From contig JACRCD010000067.1 of assembly GCA_016219175.1 (NCBI GenBank), positions 1-61,954 of the forward strand: DNA of 61,954 bases, read 5' to 3'. Under the pieces are notes generated by a model. It was not told where the DNA came from, ran no database searches, and worked only from the letters and a program-made list of their open reading frames with translations. The position numbers were made by a program, and so were the translations under genes. The stretch is from Deltaproteobacteria bacterium. GTDB lineage: Bacteria; Desulfobacterota; Desulfobulbia; Desulfobulbales; SURF-16. Positions 9,077 through 18,008 of the stretch are shown here, piece by piece. Positions within the stretch are counted from its first letter, which is position 1. Each line of letters starts with the position of its first letter.

Positions 9077-9145
9077 ATGCATAACAGGAAATTAATCTGG
9101 CGGATTTTCCCCGCCAATCTGGCCATTACCCATCACCGTGCTTGA
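9077..9145 (+). pseudogene. phoR remnant: first ~18 codons only
   Basis: ATG at 9077, 10 bases after the phoB stop, encodes MHNRKLIWRIFPANLAIT, which matches the characteristic N-terminus of PhoR-type kinases (cytoplasmic head plus beginning of the first membrane helix). Directly after this the DNA becomes phoH-like in another frame, and the phoR frame stops at 9143-9145. The rest of the kinase (membrane helices, PAS, HisKA, ATPase) is absent. Inference: a deletion joined phoR to phoH; see the phoH fragment. The identification rests on a short stretch plus its position behind phoB. Confidence 0.65.
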
Positions 9146-9974
9146 AGAACTCGACCACTTCAAGAAAGGGAACGACGCGCTTAATTTTCACGCCCGCCAG
9201 TTCACCCATCTGCTTGATGACCTGAGCGGTGACAAGCTTTTTAACGGCGGCGTTCCCATAACACCAGGTCTCGGAAATATCAGCGTCAAAATGGAGGAAG
9301 ATTTTGACCCGGAGCTGTTGCGCATTTTCCCGGAGGGCAAACCGGATCATAGAATTCTCAATATTGCCTTCAGGCTTTCCAAGAATAACAGGAAACGGCA
9401 GGTGATCTTCGTCTCCAAGGATGTCAATCTGCGCATGAAGGCAATTTCTCTGGGGTTGGTTGCTGAAGATTACAAAAACGACCATGTTAAGGATCTTGGC
9501 GCCTTGTATAAGGGCTACCGGCGTATTGAGCCGGTCCCTGAATCTCTCATCGATCACCTTTTTACCGAAAGCAGCTCTTTGCAGAGCACCGAATTGGGCA
9601 AGGAGCCGGATATCCAGCCCAATGAATTCCTGGTCCTGAGAAACGGAAAACGTTCGGCCCTCGGCTTTCTAGATGCAACAGACGGGACAATTCGGAGAAT
9701 CGACAAGCAGATCTGTTATGGCATCACCCCTCGAAACGTCGAGCAGACTTTTGCCCTGGCCGCCTTGCTTAACCCGAACATTGAGCTGGTCACGATAACC
9801 GGCAAGGCAGGCATCGGCAAAACACTGCTGGCCCTGGCAGCGGCCCTGCACAGCCGCAAAAAGTATCGCCAGATATTCATGGCTCGCCCGGTGGTGCCGC
9901 TCAGTTACGCCCATATCAACCTGGAAAAAGGTGAACGATCCCGCCTGGCGGACCTGGCCGGTACACTTCTTTGA
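9138..9974 (+). pseudogene. PIN-PhoH family ATPase fragment, both ends missing
   Basis: Seen: from about 9129 the frame reads PITVLEELDHFKKGND, text from the middle of the PIN domain of PIN-PhoH proteins, and continues through VSKDVNLRMKA to the start of the PhoH ATPase with a Walker A loop GKAGIGKT near residue 220 and MARPVVPLS. Known: intact relatives are about 440 residues, begin with an LDTNV strand carrying the first catalytic Asp, and have a Walker B DEAQN motif. Both are missing. After PVVPLS (about 9905) the protein changes to an unrelated tail ending at 9974. In another frame the same DNA reads SVTPISTWKKVNDPAWRTWP and on to a TAA at 10041, possibly the 3' end of a third gene. A start codon exists (GTG 9138), but a functional product is unlikely. 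Confidence 0.75.
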
Positions 9975-10052
9975 TGTATTTGCAAAGCATCCCTCCTGCC
10001 ATTATCCGCATAACCAGCCGAAAAAATACAATCGATTATAAGGAGAATATAC

Positions 10053-11225
10053 ATGCCCCCGGCTGCAGTTGACCCAAGGGAAAAAGATATCATTGCAGAG
10101 CCGCTGAATCCGGCTAGAATTCTCATCGTCGAGGACGAGGAGGATCTGGCCGAACTCATTGACTTTCGCCTCAAAAATGAGAGGTACCACACCCAGATCG
10201 CCACCACCGGCAGGCAGGCCTGCGGAATGGCGGAATCATTTCAGCCCGACTGCATATTGCTTGATATCATGCTGCCGGAAATGGATGGGTGGCAGGTCTG
10301 CCGGTTTATCCGTGATCATCTGGACCCCATGCTGTCCTCGACGCCGATTATTATGCTGACCGCCCTTGGGGACCAGGACGCCAAAATCAAGGGGCTTGAA
10401 CTCGGCGCCAACAGTTACATCGCCAAACCCTACTCCATCAAGGAAGTATTGATTATCTGCGCCAAATTGATCACTGAGCGCCGCAAGCATATGCAACTGC
10501 AAAATGAGATATTCAGGCTGCAGAGTGAAAACCGTACCTCGTTTGACCTGCAGAGTCTGCTCTGTCATGAACTGAAAAACCATCTTTCCTTCATTCAGGG
10601 CTTCTGCTCCCGGCTCCGGAAATCAACCGAGGATATCCTCCCTGATAATGATAAGAAATATCTCGGACTGATCGATAGAAGCGCCTCCTACCTGCTAAAC
10701 ATCTCTGAAGAAGTGCTTCTCATCCGCCAGGTTGAAACCGGGGACTTCAACCTCAGAAGAAGGCCCTTCAATTTGAAAAACTCCCTGGATGAGGTGATGA
10801 GACTCTATGAACAGGTCGCGGCATCCAAAAGAATCACCATCCTCTCGCGGTATCCGGCAATCGAAACAGTTGATCTTAATCGTGGCGCATTCAAGCTTAT
10901 TCTCTCCAGCTTGATGGAAAATGCGGTCAAATACAGTTCTCCCGAGACCGAGATCAGGTGTACCGTTGACCTCTTTGGTTCGGGACGGGATCTTGTTCTC
11001 AGGGTCGAGGACCAGGGCGCCGGCATCCCTCTGGAGGAGCAGGCGAAGGTCTTTGACAAATACTACCGGGGCAAGAAACACCGTGAGTCAACCAAGGGGA
11101 CAGGAATTGGTCTGTACGCGGTAAAAGTACTGAGCGAATCGCTGCAGGGGTTGGTGGAGCTGAAGAGTGAGGAAGGGCGGGGAAGCAGTTTCACGGTTTA
11201 TTTGCCTCTCTCGGCAGAGCGGTGA
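10053..11225 (+). CDS. Soluble receiver-histidine kinase hybrid
   Basis: 390 residues without membrane helices. Seen: an N-terminal receiver domain (VEDEED at 27-32, phosphoacceptor D71 in LLDIMLPEMDG, Lys in AKPYS), a helical linker, a dimerisation/phosphotransfer helix with H172 in LLCHELKNHLSF, and an ATPase with N-box MENAVKY, DQGAGIP, GTGIGLYAVK and a final GSSFTVYLP. Known: such REC-first kinases are controlled by an upstream kinase rather than by their own sensor. AAGGAG lies 8 bases before the ATG. Context: it sits just behind the phoB/phoR'/phoH' scar, where a phosphate kinase would be expected, but nothing in it indicates phosphate sensing. Its last 28 bases overlap the convergent gene at 11198. 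Confidence 0.9.
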   Translation: MPPAAVDPREKDIIAEPLNPARILIVEDEEDLAELIDFRLKNERYHTQIATTGRQACGMAESFQPDCILLDIMLPEMDGWQVCRFIRDHLDPMLSSTPIIMLTALGDQDAKIKGLELGANSYIAKPYSIKEVLIICAKLITERRKHMQLQNEIFRLQSENRTSFDLQSLLCHELKNHLSFIQGFCSRLRKSTEDILPDNDKKYLGLIDRSASYLLNISEEVLLIRQVETGDFNLRRRPFNLKNSLDEVMRLYEQVAASKRITILSRYPAIETVDLNRGAFKLILSSLMENAVKYSSPETEIRCTVDLFGSGRDLVLRVEDQGAGIPLEEQAKVFDKYYRGKKHRESTKGTGIGLYAVKVLSESLQGLVELKSEEGRGSSFTVYLPLSAER

Positions 11226-12697
11226 CCGGTATGAACTTTTCTTTCCACAGCCTGGAAAATCATAGAGCAGTGGTTATGGCGCGTCTTTGACTCCCTCGTT
11301 TTTACCGCTTTTTGCCGCCAGCATACCGCTGTCATGCAGACCACCAGGGTGGCAAGCCACGCGAGGCGGCTCTGATAGCGATCGTGGGGATTGGAGAGGG
11401 CGCCGCAGATAAAAGCATTCCCAAGCAGGGCCGTTAACGTGAAAAACGCTAACCCGGCAAGATCATGACGACTGGCGCGCAGACCCCAGCCGGCAACCAA
11501 TAGTAACCCCAGCAGGGACAGATAGGCGACCGGAACATGCACTTTGTTCAAGGCGTTAAACAACGGCTGGGTGATTTGGTTTTGCTGCTGGCGGGCAGCG
11601 TTGAACGCTTCGGCCGTACGGGGGAGGACCCGGGAGAAGACATCCCGCGCCGCAGGCTGATATTCATCCAAGCCATCTCCGGTTGCCACCCTTGTCATTT
11701 GTTGGGCTGTGGCGCGCAAGGAAGTCCAGACAAAGGCGCCGGGATAGGTTTTGATGCACTCCTTTACCAGATAATTTAATTCAGCATCGGCTGTCCCGCT
11801 CCACCCGCCGATGTCCTGAAACGGTGAATTGGCGGCCCAGAGGAAATCATCGGCTGTTTTGGGGAGACGCGCTTGCAGATTGCACAGTTTGATGCCGGGG
11901 GCAGGGCAATGATCGGCCAGCCAGCGCTGGGCAATGCCATCCTGCACTAATCGCCCGAAAATAAACACAGGGCCTCCCGGAGTATATGTCGCCTCACCTG
12001 CCAGGGCCAGATGCAGCATCGGCATTAAAAGCAGGCTCGAAGCAACCACCGCCAGCGGTGGCAGGATAAACACGGTTAGCGGCCACTTTTGCCTGCGTTG
12101 GGCAACCCATGCGATGAGGATGACTAGGCTCAGCCCGATTGCCAGCGCCATGCTGGACATATGCGAGAGCAGCCCCAGCAGAAGCAGGGCCGTCAGTCCC
12201 GCACGCTCGCTTCTGCCCAGTTTTTCCCAGCGGAAACCCAGAAGCCATAGGGAGAGAACCACGAGTGACGCCAGGGCATCGGGCATTAATTGGCTGGTGT
12301 ACCAGGAAATGCCGGTCAGCAATCCCAATCCGCCGCTAAAGGTTGCGGTTGCCAGCGGGCCTGCGGGCAGGTCGTGGCAACGGAGTACGAGGTGAATGAC
12401 CCATAGGGTAAAAAGTGATTGGGCCAGCACTGGTCCCCAGAAGGACAACCAGCCAATGGATGTTGCCCAGAGAAAGAGGCCATAGAAGATTGAGCGGCCC
12501 GGAGCCAGGGTCATTTCCAGCACGCGCCCCACATAACCCCCTGTATCAAAAAAAACGAGGGCAAAACCATTCCACAGGGCGGGGAAGAGAAGAACGGCGA
12601 CGCTCATTGCCAGGGAGAGCACCCAGGCGCTGCCTTGTAGTGTCGCGGAGGAGTGGGGTGATGGGGAAGAAGCGGTGGCGGTTGTGATCGGCATCAT
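11198..12697 (-). CDS. Multi-pass integral membrane protein of unknown function
   Basis: About 499 residues with roughly ten hydrophobic helices spread over the first 470 residues and a basic cytoplasmic tail. The first loop contains FFDTGGYVGR, an acidic motif in the position typical of GT-C glycosyltransferases, but I see no other diagnostic motif, so no enzyme is assigned. Start: ATG at 12697 (MMPITTA); an upstream TTG at 12739 is possible. No strong ribosome-binding site is visible (GGGGAG lies about 20 bases upstream). It is convergent with and overlaps the REC-kinase gene by 28 bases. Confidence 0.7.
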   Translation of the reverse strand: MMPITTATASSPSPHSSATLQGSAWVLSLAMSVAVLLFPALWNGFALVFFDTGGYVGRVLEMTLAPGRSIFYGLFLWATSIGWLSFWGPVLAQSLFTLWVIHLVLRCHDLPAGPLATATFSGGLGLLTGISWYTSQLMPDALASLVVLSLWLLGFRWEKLGRSERAGLTALLLLGLLSHMSSMALAIGLSLVILIAWVAQRRQKWPLTVFILPPLAVVASSLLLMPMLHLALAGEATYTPGGPVFIFGRLVQDGIAQRWLADHCPAPGIKLCNLQARLPKTADDFLWAANSPFQDIGGWSGTADAELNYLVKECIKTYPGAFVWTSLRATAQQMTRVATGDGLDEYQPAARDVFSRVLPRTAEAFNAARQQQNQITQPLFNALNKVHVPVAYLSLLGLLLVAGWGLRASRHDLAGLAFFTLTALLGNAFICGALSNPHDRYQSRLAWLATLVVCMTAVCWRQKAVKTRESKTRHNHCSMIFQAVERKVHTGHRSAERGK

Positions 12698-12988
12698 ATT
12701 TTCTTTTGGCAGGTTACTCCCCTCGAAGCGGAAAGCCAAGGGTTTTGAAAATCAGCTCGTTAGGGGGCGGGCCAGAGCGACGGCAATGATGCAAGCAGCA
12801 ACATCGCCCTGGCCCGATTGGAAGGGAAAATTACGAACTGCCCGATTCACTTCATGCCGGCAGTTGTTTTTTATTTTAAGGGCTGATTGTTTAATTTGTA
12901 TTTTGTTTTGTTCAGTATTTGATTAACCGGTTTCGCGGTGTCATCTTGATGGTTATGTATTGTAGGCGGGGCCGGCGGGCAATTCCAG
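12698..12988. other. Upstream region without recognisable gene
   Basis: Open frames here are short and lack protein character. It presumably carries the promoter of the membrane protein gene on the minus strand. I see no strong promoter, RNA or repeat before the dispersed repeat that begins near 12989. Confidence 0.4.
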
Positions 12989-13137
12989 GGATGGCTAAAT
13001 AAAAAAAATCGATATACAAGGCGTAGTGTATTTTGGAGAGCGAGGCAATACATGTGGTATGCCGAACAAACAAAAATGCGCTACAACGCAGTAGATCGGA
13101 TTTATGCCCTTCAGGGTATTTTTTACGACGCCATCAT
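12989..13137 (+). repeat. Dispersed 183-bp element, copy A, left end missing
   Basis: About 149 bases nearly identical to copies at 23777-23959 (reverse orientation) and 61815-61954. The match runs from GGATGGCTAA through GATATACAAGGCGTAGTG, ACATGTGGTATGCCGAAC, CTACAACGCAGTAGATCGG to the right end TTTTTTACGACGCCATCA. The left terminal segment of the family (TTGATGAACTCGTAAAAAG) is absent, and unrelated sequence stands in its place. Inference: a truncated non-autonomous mobile element (MITE-like). Its frames encode nothing conserved. Confidence 0.8.
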
Positions 13138-13269
13138 CTTTTGCTTCCTGTTTTTTTTCGTAGTAACGGTAAATTAATGAGTATGTAATGATTTCTTAAT
13201 GAATTGTAGTGAGAATATTTAAAAAAATAAGATAAATCATTACGTTATAAATGCCGGGAGGTTTTTGTC

Positions 13270-13479
13270 ATGTCCATAAATTGTCATGAAAATAGAGCGC
13301 TTGAAAAAGCCGCAAAATATATATGTAGAGAAAAATGCGGCTTATGTCCGATTGCTGAAAAAGATTTCGAATGCCCGGAAGAATGTAACATTTCAACGTT
13401 GCCCTGGCACTGCTGGTTTGTCTATTTCTGTAAACAGGCAACCGAGGAAGAGAATAAAAATATATCAATGGAGTATTAA
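13270..13479 (+). CDS. Small cysteine-rich protein
   Basis: 69 residues with eight cysteines: C5, C19, C23, C26, C35, C39, C48 and C54. The central pattern CxxxCxxC followed by CPxxC looks like a metal or Fe-S site. GGGAGGT stands 8 bases before the ATG, a strong ribosome-binding site for such a short frame, and the composition is unlike random translation. It stands alone, with dispersed repeat copy A upstream and a gene-free stretch downstream. No family recognised. The metal-binding role is an inference from cysteine spacing only. Confidence 0.6.
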   Translation: MSINCHENRALEKAAKYICREKCGLCPIAEKDFECPEECNISTLPWHCWFVYFCKQATEEENKNISMEY

Positions 13480-13957
13480 ATATCTATTTCTTTTTCTTTA
13501 CAAGGATGTATGTTTTTGATTATGCGATAATTTGACATTTTGTCGGCGAGGAGGAGGTCCGCCTCAGTAATTTCATCGTCAAGCACCTCTCTTCCCCACT
13601 GCCCAATGGGTGTTGAACACAACACCGCAATCCCCCTGTCCCTTGCTCAATCCATGCTGATCGTCTGAATATTTGAATATTCTCCCTCCCCTGATTTCAT
13701 TTCTTTCCCTCCGCCCCAAAAGGCAAAACCGTCCCGCTGTTTCGATGTGCTTTTCAAGGTTTATCAACTCCTAATCATTTTTTAGAAAAAAACTAAGAAG
13801 AACCTAACCTTAACAAAATATGTACCTGTTTTAAATGTAAACAACAATATGGACCTGATCCGGAGCTGTTGCGTGTAATACCTGGGAAACTGAAATGCGC
13901 GGATTGCCCATTTCCTCACCAGGTTTTCAGGGAAGACAAATAATGACAGGAGGTGGC
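13480..13957. other. Gene-free stretch
   Basis: No frame here has both a ribosome-binding site and protein-like composition. Low-complexity pyrimidine-rich runs occur near 13580-13720. The last part should hold the promoter of the phosphoesterase-glycosyltransferase pair, but I cannot place it with confidence. Confidence 0.4.
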
Positions 13958-14770
13958 ATGAAATCAATGTACTTCAGATCGATCTGGCTATCCGATGCCC
14001 ATCTTGGCTCAAGAAACGTTAACAGTTCGTATTTGTTTGAATTTCTACAGAATACAGATTCGGAATATCTCTACCTTGTTGGTGATATTATTGATTTTTG
14101 GCAGTTGAAAAAGAAGTTCTATTGGCCCCGGATTAACAACAGGATAGTGCGTAATGTGCTGCGAAAGGCCCGCTCAGGCACCAAGGTTATCTATATACCG
14201 GGTAATCATGATGATATTGTCAGGCAGTTTGTTGGTAAAAAACTCAGGGGGGTGAGTATCGCCGCGGAGGTGATACATAATACCGCGGATGGCCGCCGCT
14301 TTCTTGTCACCCATGGCGACGAATTCGACTGCGTCGTCCAGAACAACAGATGGCTCGCCGAATTGGGCAGTTTCGCCTATGAAATTCTCCTTGCCGTCAG
14401 CGCCTTGTATAACCGGCTGCGGCTCAAAATGGGGCTTTCGTACTGGTCTCTGTCCGCCTTTCTCAAGCATAAGGTTAAGGAAGCAGTTAATTTTATGGGC
14501 AGTTTTGAAAAAGTCGTTATCGCTGAAGCCTCCAGACGCAAGGTCGATGGCCTTATTTGCGGCCATATCCACTATGCCGCCATAAAACAGATGGATCACA
14601 TTACTTACAACAACATCGGCGACTGGGTTGAAAGCTGTACCGCCCTGACGGAAACCGCCGATGGCTGTCTTTCCATAATAACATGGACTGAAAAATGCGC
14701 CTTATCCACGGCAGAGGGGGAAATCTATGCGGATTGCTATCGTAACGGACGCCTGGCACCCACAAGTTAA
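13958..14770 (+). CDS. Calcineurin-like phosphoesterase, LpxH/UDP-2,3-diacylglucosamine diphosphatase type
   Basis: About 270 residues. Seen: the metallophosphoesterase motif series SDAHLG near the start, GDIIDFW, GNHDD, THGDEFD and GHIH. Known: this family (LpxH-like) hydrolyses UDP-2,3-diacylglucosamine in lipid A synthesis, but the longer, GT4-linked relatives often have unknown substrates. Start: ATG at 13958 because AGGAGGTGGC lies immediately upstream; in-frame ATGs at 13895 and 13943 precede it. It overlaps the following glycosyltransferase by 44 bases, so the two are translated together, and a role in lipid or envelope glycan synthesis is likely. Confidence 0.85.
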   Translation: MKSMYFRSIWLSDAHLGSRNVNSSYLFEFLQNTDSEYLYLVGDIIDFWQLKKKFYWPRINNRIVRNVLRKARSGTKVIYIPGNHDDIVRQFVGKKLRGVSIAAEVIHNTADGRRFLVTHGDEFDCVVQNNRWLAELGSFAYEILLAVSALYNRLRLKMGLSYWSLSAFLKHKVKEAVNFMGSFEKVVIAEASRRKVDGLICGHIHYAAIKQMDHITYNNIGDWVESCTALTETADGCLSIITWTEKCALSTAEGEIYADCYRNGRLAPTS

Positions 14771-15806
14771 CGGGGTGGTAACCACTCTGAGCAGAACAGT
14801 TGCCCTTCTGCGCGAAGCCGACCATGAAGTAATGGTTGTCAATCCCTGGATGTTCAAGACTTTCCCCTGTCCAACCTATCCTGAAATACGTTTGTCACTG
14901 TTCCCGGGACGGAAAATTAAAGAAACGCTCTCCTTTTTTGCGCCTGATGCCATACATATTGCCACCGAGGGCTTTCTTGGCTGGTCGGCCAGGGCATACT
15001 GTCTTAAAAACGGCTTACGCTTTACCACCTCATATCATACGCGTTTTCCGGAATATGTCAGATTGCGAGCGCCCATTCCCCTGTGTTTGACCTATGCCTG
15101 CATGCGCAGGTTCCACGCCAAAGCCGTAAGGACCATGGTGGCCACGGAAGATCTCAAAGAGGAACTGTCACAATATGGATTCCAGAATCTGGCCTTATGG
15201 TCCCGCGGGGTGGATACGGAAATTTTTAAACCACGGTCCAAGGATTTTCTGGAAGATAAAAGACCTATATATATGTATGTCGGCAGGGTAGCTTTGGAAA
15301 AAAATATCGAGGAATATCTGAAAGCTGACTTGAACGGGACAAAATATGTTATCGGAGATGGGCCGGCTCTGAAGGAAATGCGTACTAAGTATCCCCAGGT
15401 ACGTTTTACGGGTTACAAAAAAGGGGTGGAGCTGGCAAAGCACCTGGCGGCATCGGATGTTTTTGTTTTTCCAAGCCGGACGGATACCTTTGGTCTGGTC
15501 ATGCTCGAGGCCCTGGCCTGCGGCATTCCTGTGGCGGCTTATCCTGTTCCCGGACCGAATAACATCATCAGGCACGGGGTGACCGGCATTCTCGGCGAGG
15601 ATTTGCAAAAGGCGGCAAACGAGGCGCTGCAGCTGGACAGCAAACAGTGCCGCTCCTTTGTGGAGGAATTTTCCTGGAAAAGGTGCACCTCTCAGTTCTT
15701 CAACAACCTTTACTTTCCTGCCGCCAGAAAAAGCAGTGTCGATATTGCAAATACCGTATTGCAGATGGCACCGGCCAGGTGTGGGAAGGCGGCGGGGAGA
15801 CAGTAG
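14727..15806 (+). CDS. GT4-family glycosyltransferase
   Basis: 359 residues with a GT-B fold. Seen: MRIAIVTDAWHPQVNGVV at the N-terminus (donor loop typical of GT4 mannosyl/sulfoquinovosyl-like enzymes), an acceptor-side TSYHTRFPEY motif, YVGRVALEKN for the donor domain, and FPSRTDTFGLVMLEALACG, which contains the conserved E-x7-E region. Known: relatives include alpha-mannosyltransferases and SqdX-like glycolipid synthases, usually acting on membrane lipids at the cytoplasmic face. The 44-base overlap with the phosphoesterase gene implies a shared pathway. The exact sugar is not readable. A bidirectional hairpin follows at 15941. Confidence 0.9.
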   Translation: MRIAIVTDAWHPQVNGVVTTLSRTVALLREADHEVMVVNPWMFKTFPCPTYPEIRLSLFPGRKIKETLSFFAPDAIHIATEGFLGWSARAYCLKNGLRFTTSYHTRFPEYVRLRAPIPLCLTYACMRRFHAKAVRTMVATEDLKEELSQYGFQNLALWSRGVDTEIFKPRSKDFLEDKRPIYMYVGRVALEKNIEEYLKADLNGTKYVIGDGPALKEMRTKYPQVRFTGYKKGVELAKHLAASDVFVFPSRTDTFGLVMLEALACGIPVAAYPVPGPNNIIRHGVTGILGEDLQKAANEALQLDSKQCRSFVEEFSWKRCTSQFFNNLYFPAARKSSVDIANTVLQMAPARCGKAAGRQ

Positions 15807-15940
15807 GCTGACTGGACTTTTCCCGTTGTTCCTGCTGGATGGGATAATACGGCACGCGCGGAATAACCGCATTGTTCAGACGTAAATGCCAGAGAAGGCG
15901 AAAGGTAGCCCGGCGGCAACCATATAAATTGTGATTACCA

Positions 15941-15977
15941 CGAAATAACCCTCGTCTGAAAGGCGAGGGTTATTTCG
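15941..15977. terminator. Bidirectional hairpin terminator
   Basis: A perfect 14-bp stem (CGAAATAACCCTCG / CGAGGGTTATTTCG) with a 9-base loop. It lies between the convergent glycosyltransferase (+) and PHP lipoprotein (-) genes, and A/T-rich stem ends give U-rich 3' tails on both strands. Confidence 0.75.
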
Positions 15978-15984
15978 TCTATAA

Positions 15985-16123
15985 CACGAGGCTCTTGCAG
16001 AATAAGCAAAAGAGTGCCTCCTGTCATTTCGACCGAAGGGAGAAATCTAATGAAATCATGGCAATTACAGATTCCTCACTGCGCTCGGAATGACACACAC
16101 GTTCATTTTGCAAGAGCCTCACA
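15985..16123. repeat. 139-bp palindromic element with terminal inverted repeats
   Basis: The ends read GAGGCTCTTGCA (15988-15999) and TGCAAGAGCCTC (16109-16120). Inside, TGTCATTTCGACCGAAGG near 16022 pairs imperfectly with CTGCGCTCGGAATGACA near 16080. Known: segments of this kind (TGTCATTTCGACC... CTCGGAATGACA) recur between genes in many bacterial genomes. Here it fills the gap between two convergent genes. No coding capacity. A MITE-like or REP-like element is inferred. Confidence 0.7.
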
Positions 16124-16134
16124 CTTAAGGTTTG

Positions 16135-17775
16135 TCAATTCCTAACCCGGACAAAAACCGGGTTTGAGTAGAACCAGAGATCGGCATAGGCCTTGGCCGC
16201 CGTGTTCGGCGCCAGGAGGTCGTCGCTCAAGGGGTTGCCCTGCGGGTCGGTCTCATTGGCCACCCCACGGCCGAGATTGGTGCCGCGCAGACGGAAATAC
16301 ATGTCGTGCGTTGGCCGGCCCAGGTGGTGGTTGATGGTCCGCCAGCCATCTTCGCCCCCTCCTTCACGCTTGTCCTGCCAGTCCTTTGCGGTAAAGGTGG
16401 TCACTACCCTGGTGGTTTCGTTGCTGTCCTTGCCGTAGTCCGGGTTCGGCGTCCTGCCGTCCTCAAGATATCTGGCCGCCTTGCCCCTCACTTCCCCCGC
16501 GATCAGATCGATATGATCCACACCCACCGCCTCTCCGTTGTTGTTTTTTGCCGGACTCCGGAAGCGGATGGTCAACTGCGCGTCGCAATCCGCGCCGGCA
16601 TCAAGAACTCCACCCATCTCCACCCTCTCTGGCTCCCGCTCCACGGGGGCATCCCTGTCCGTCACGGCTTGAGGCAGGCATCGGGCCGTAAACTGCAATC
16701 CGTCGATCAGATCGCCATGCACAATGAAGGAATTCCCGGAGCGCAGGCCAGTCAGCAGTTCGTCAAAATGATAATTTCCGTCATGGTCTTTATCCCATGT
16801 AAAGGTATAAATCTTGGCATATTCGCCGGGCCAGAAGTCGTTTGTCGTGCTGTGAAAATCGGAATTAACAAAGGCGAAGAAGCGGCGCCCCTCGCCGAGC
16901 AGGGCGTCCCATGGGCCGCCGACCTTGGCCAGCATAAAATCCGCGCCCCCGAATGTGCGGGCTCTGAAGGTTACATCCTGACCCGAACTGTCCTGGAAGG
17001 GGCCGCCGTTATAACCGCCGCGTCCCGCTGCCTTCTGGTGGCCGGGGATGCCTTCAAAACCGAAGGCCACGCCGGGGGCCGCGTTGTTGAAGTCGCGGAT
17101 GGCGGCGATGGGGTATTTCAGCTTACGGGAGGGGTGGTTGATGAGAAAATAACTGCTCTCAGGGTAGTTTTCAGCCAGCCATTTGACGCCGGCCACTGCC
17201 TTGTCGTGACTGTTCTCCGTGTTTTTTAATCCCACGAAGAGCTGGCTGTTGGCCGCGATGCCGGCATCATTTTCGTCAAACAGATACTCGTGCCGGGCAA
17301 TGGCCAGACCGCCTTCCTCCGCGGGCCCAAGGATGGCGACGCTGGCATGGTCATGGGCCGGCACATTCCATTCATACCCCTGGGCAATAAGTTTGTCCGG
17401 TCTGGCCAACCGCGTCTTGGCAACGATCGGGAAGGAATAGCGCCACAGCGACTGCCAACGCCACATCGTGCCTGCCGGCGGGTCGCCAGCCCGCACGGTG
17501 CCGACAGGCCAGGGATGCCCATCGGGGTTGCGGGCAAATGATCCGCCATGCTCTGAGTTGGTGATCCAGTCGAGACCGAACCAGAAACCATGGTCCAAGA
17601 CCTCGGCCGGGGTATGGCTGCCGTCGGTTAGAAAGGTGTGGTTGTGAAAATCCCCTGCCAGCCAGCGTCCGGTGTCCGGCTTGTCCGGCTTCTGCATCTG
17701 ACATCCGGCTAGAACGAGCCACAGAACCCCGGCTTCAGCCAGGGTCACCAGGGTTTTGATAAGGTATTTCCGCAT
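16135..17775 (-). CDS. PHP-domain phosphoesterase lipoprotein
   Basis: About 546 residues. Seen: a lipoprotein signal with lipobox LAGC (Cys at about residue 25), then DFHNHTFLTDGSHTP and TNSEHGG, the first metal-binding motifs of the PHP (polymerase and histidinol phosphatase) family; later His/Asp clusters NHPSRK and NSDFHST fit the same active site. Known: PHP enzymes hydrolyse phosphoesters using metal ions. The export signal implies a periplasmic or outer-membrane location. Start: ATG at 17775, with CTGGAG 9 bases upstream. It is divergent from the exported 5'-nucleotidase gene (193-base gap), so both may serve phosphate or nucleotide scavenging. The substrate is unknown. Confidence 0.8.
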   Translation of the reverse strand: MRKYLIKTLVTLAEAGVLWLVLAGCQMQKPDKPDTGRWLAGDFHNHTFLTDGSHTPAEVLDHGFWFGLDWITNSEHGGSFARNPDGHPWPVGTVRAGDPPAGTMWRWQSLWRYSFPIVAKTRLARPDKLIAQGYEWNVPAHDHASVAILGPAEEGGLAIARHEYLFDENDAGIAANSQLFVGLKNTENSHDKAVAGVKWLAENYPESSYFLINHPSRKLKYPIAAIRDFNNAAPGVAFGFEGIPGHQKAAGRGGYNGGPFQDSSGQDVTFRARTFGGADFMLAKVGGPWDALLGEGRRFFAFVNSDFHSTTNDFWPGEYAKIYTFTWDKDHDGNYHFDELLTGLRSGNSFIVHGDLIDGLQFTARCLPQAVTDRDAPVEREPERVEMGGVLDAGADCDAQLTIRFRSPAKNNNGEAVGVDHIDLIAGEVRGKAARYLEDGRTPNPDYGKDSNETTRVVTTFTAKDWQDKREGGGEDGWRTINHHLGRPTHDMYFRLRGTNLGRGVANETDPQGNPLSDDLLAPNTAAKAYADLWFYSNPVFVRVRN

Positions 17776-18008
17776 TGATTGCATCTCCAGACGGCAGGGG
17801 TTCGAAAACAGCATTCGAACGAGACAGATCGGACTTTTAACGACAACATCAACAATAGCACATTATTTTCACATTGGGCCACTTGAAACCTTTTATTAAT
17901 CAATCTTTAACCGCGGACTAACATTCTTCTCCCATAAATAAAGCAGTGGATACCACGATTGAGAAAAGACGACTGAAGAAAAAATGAGTTTTACAGACGG
18001 AGGATGTT

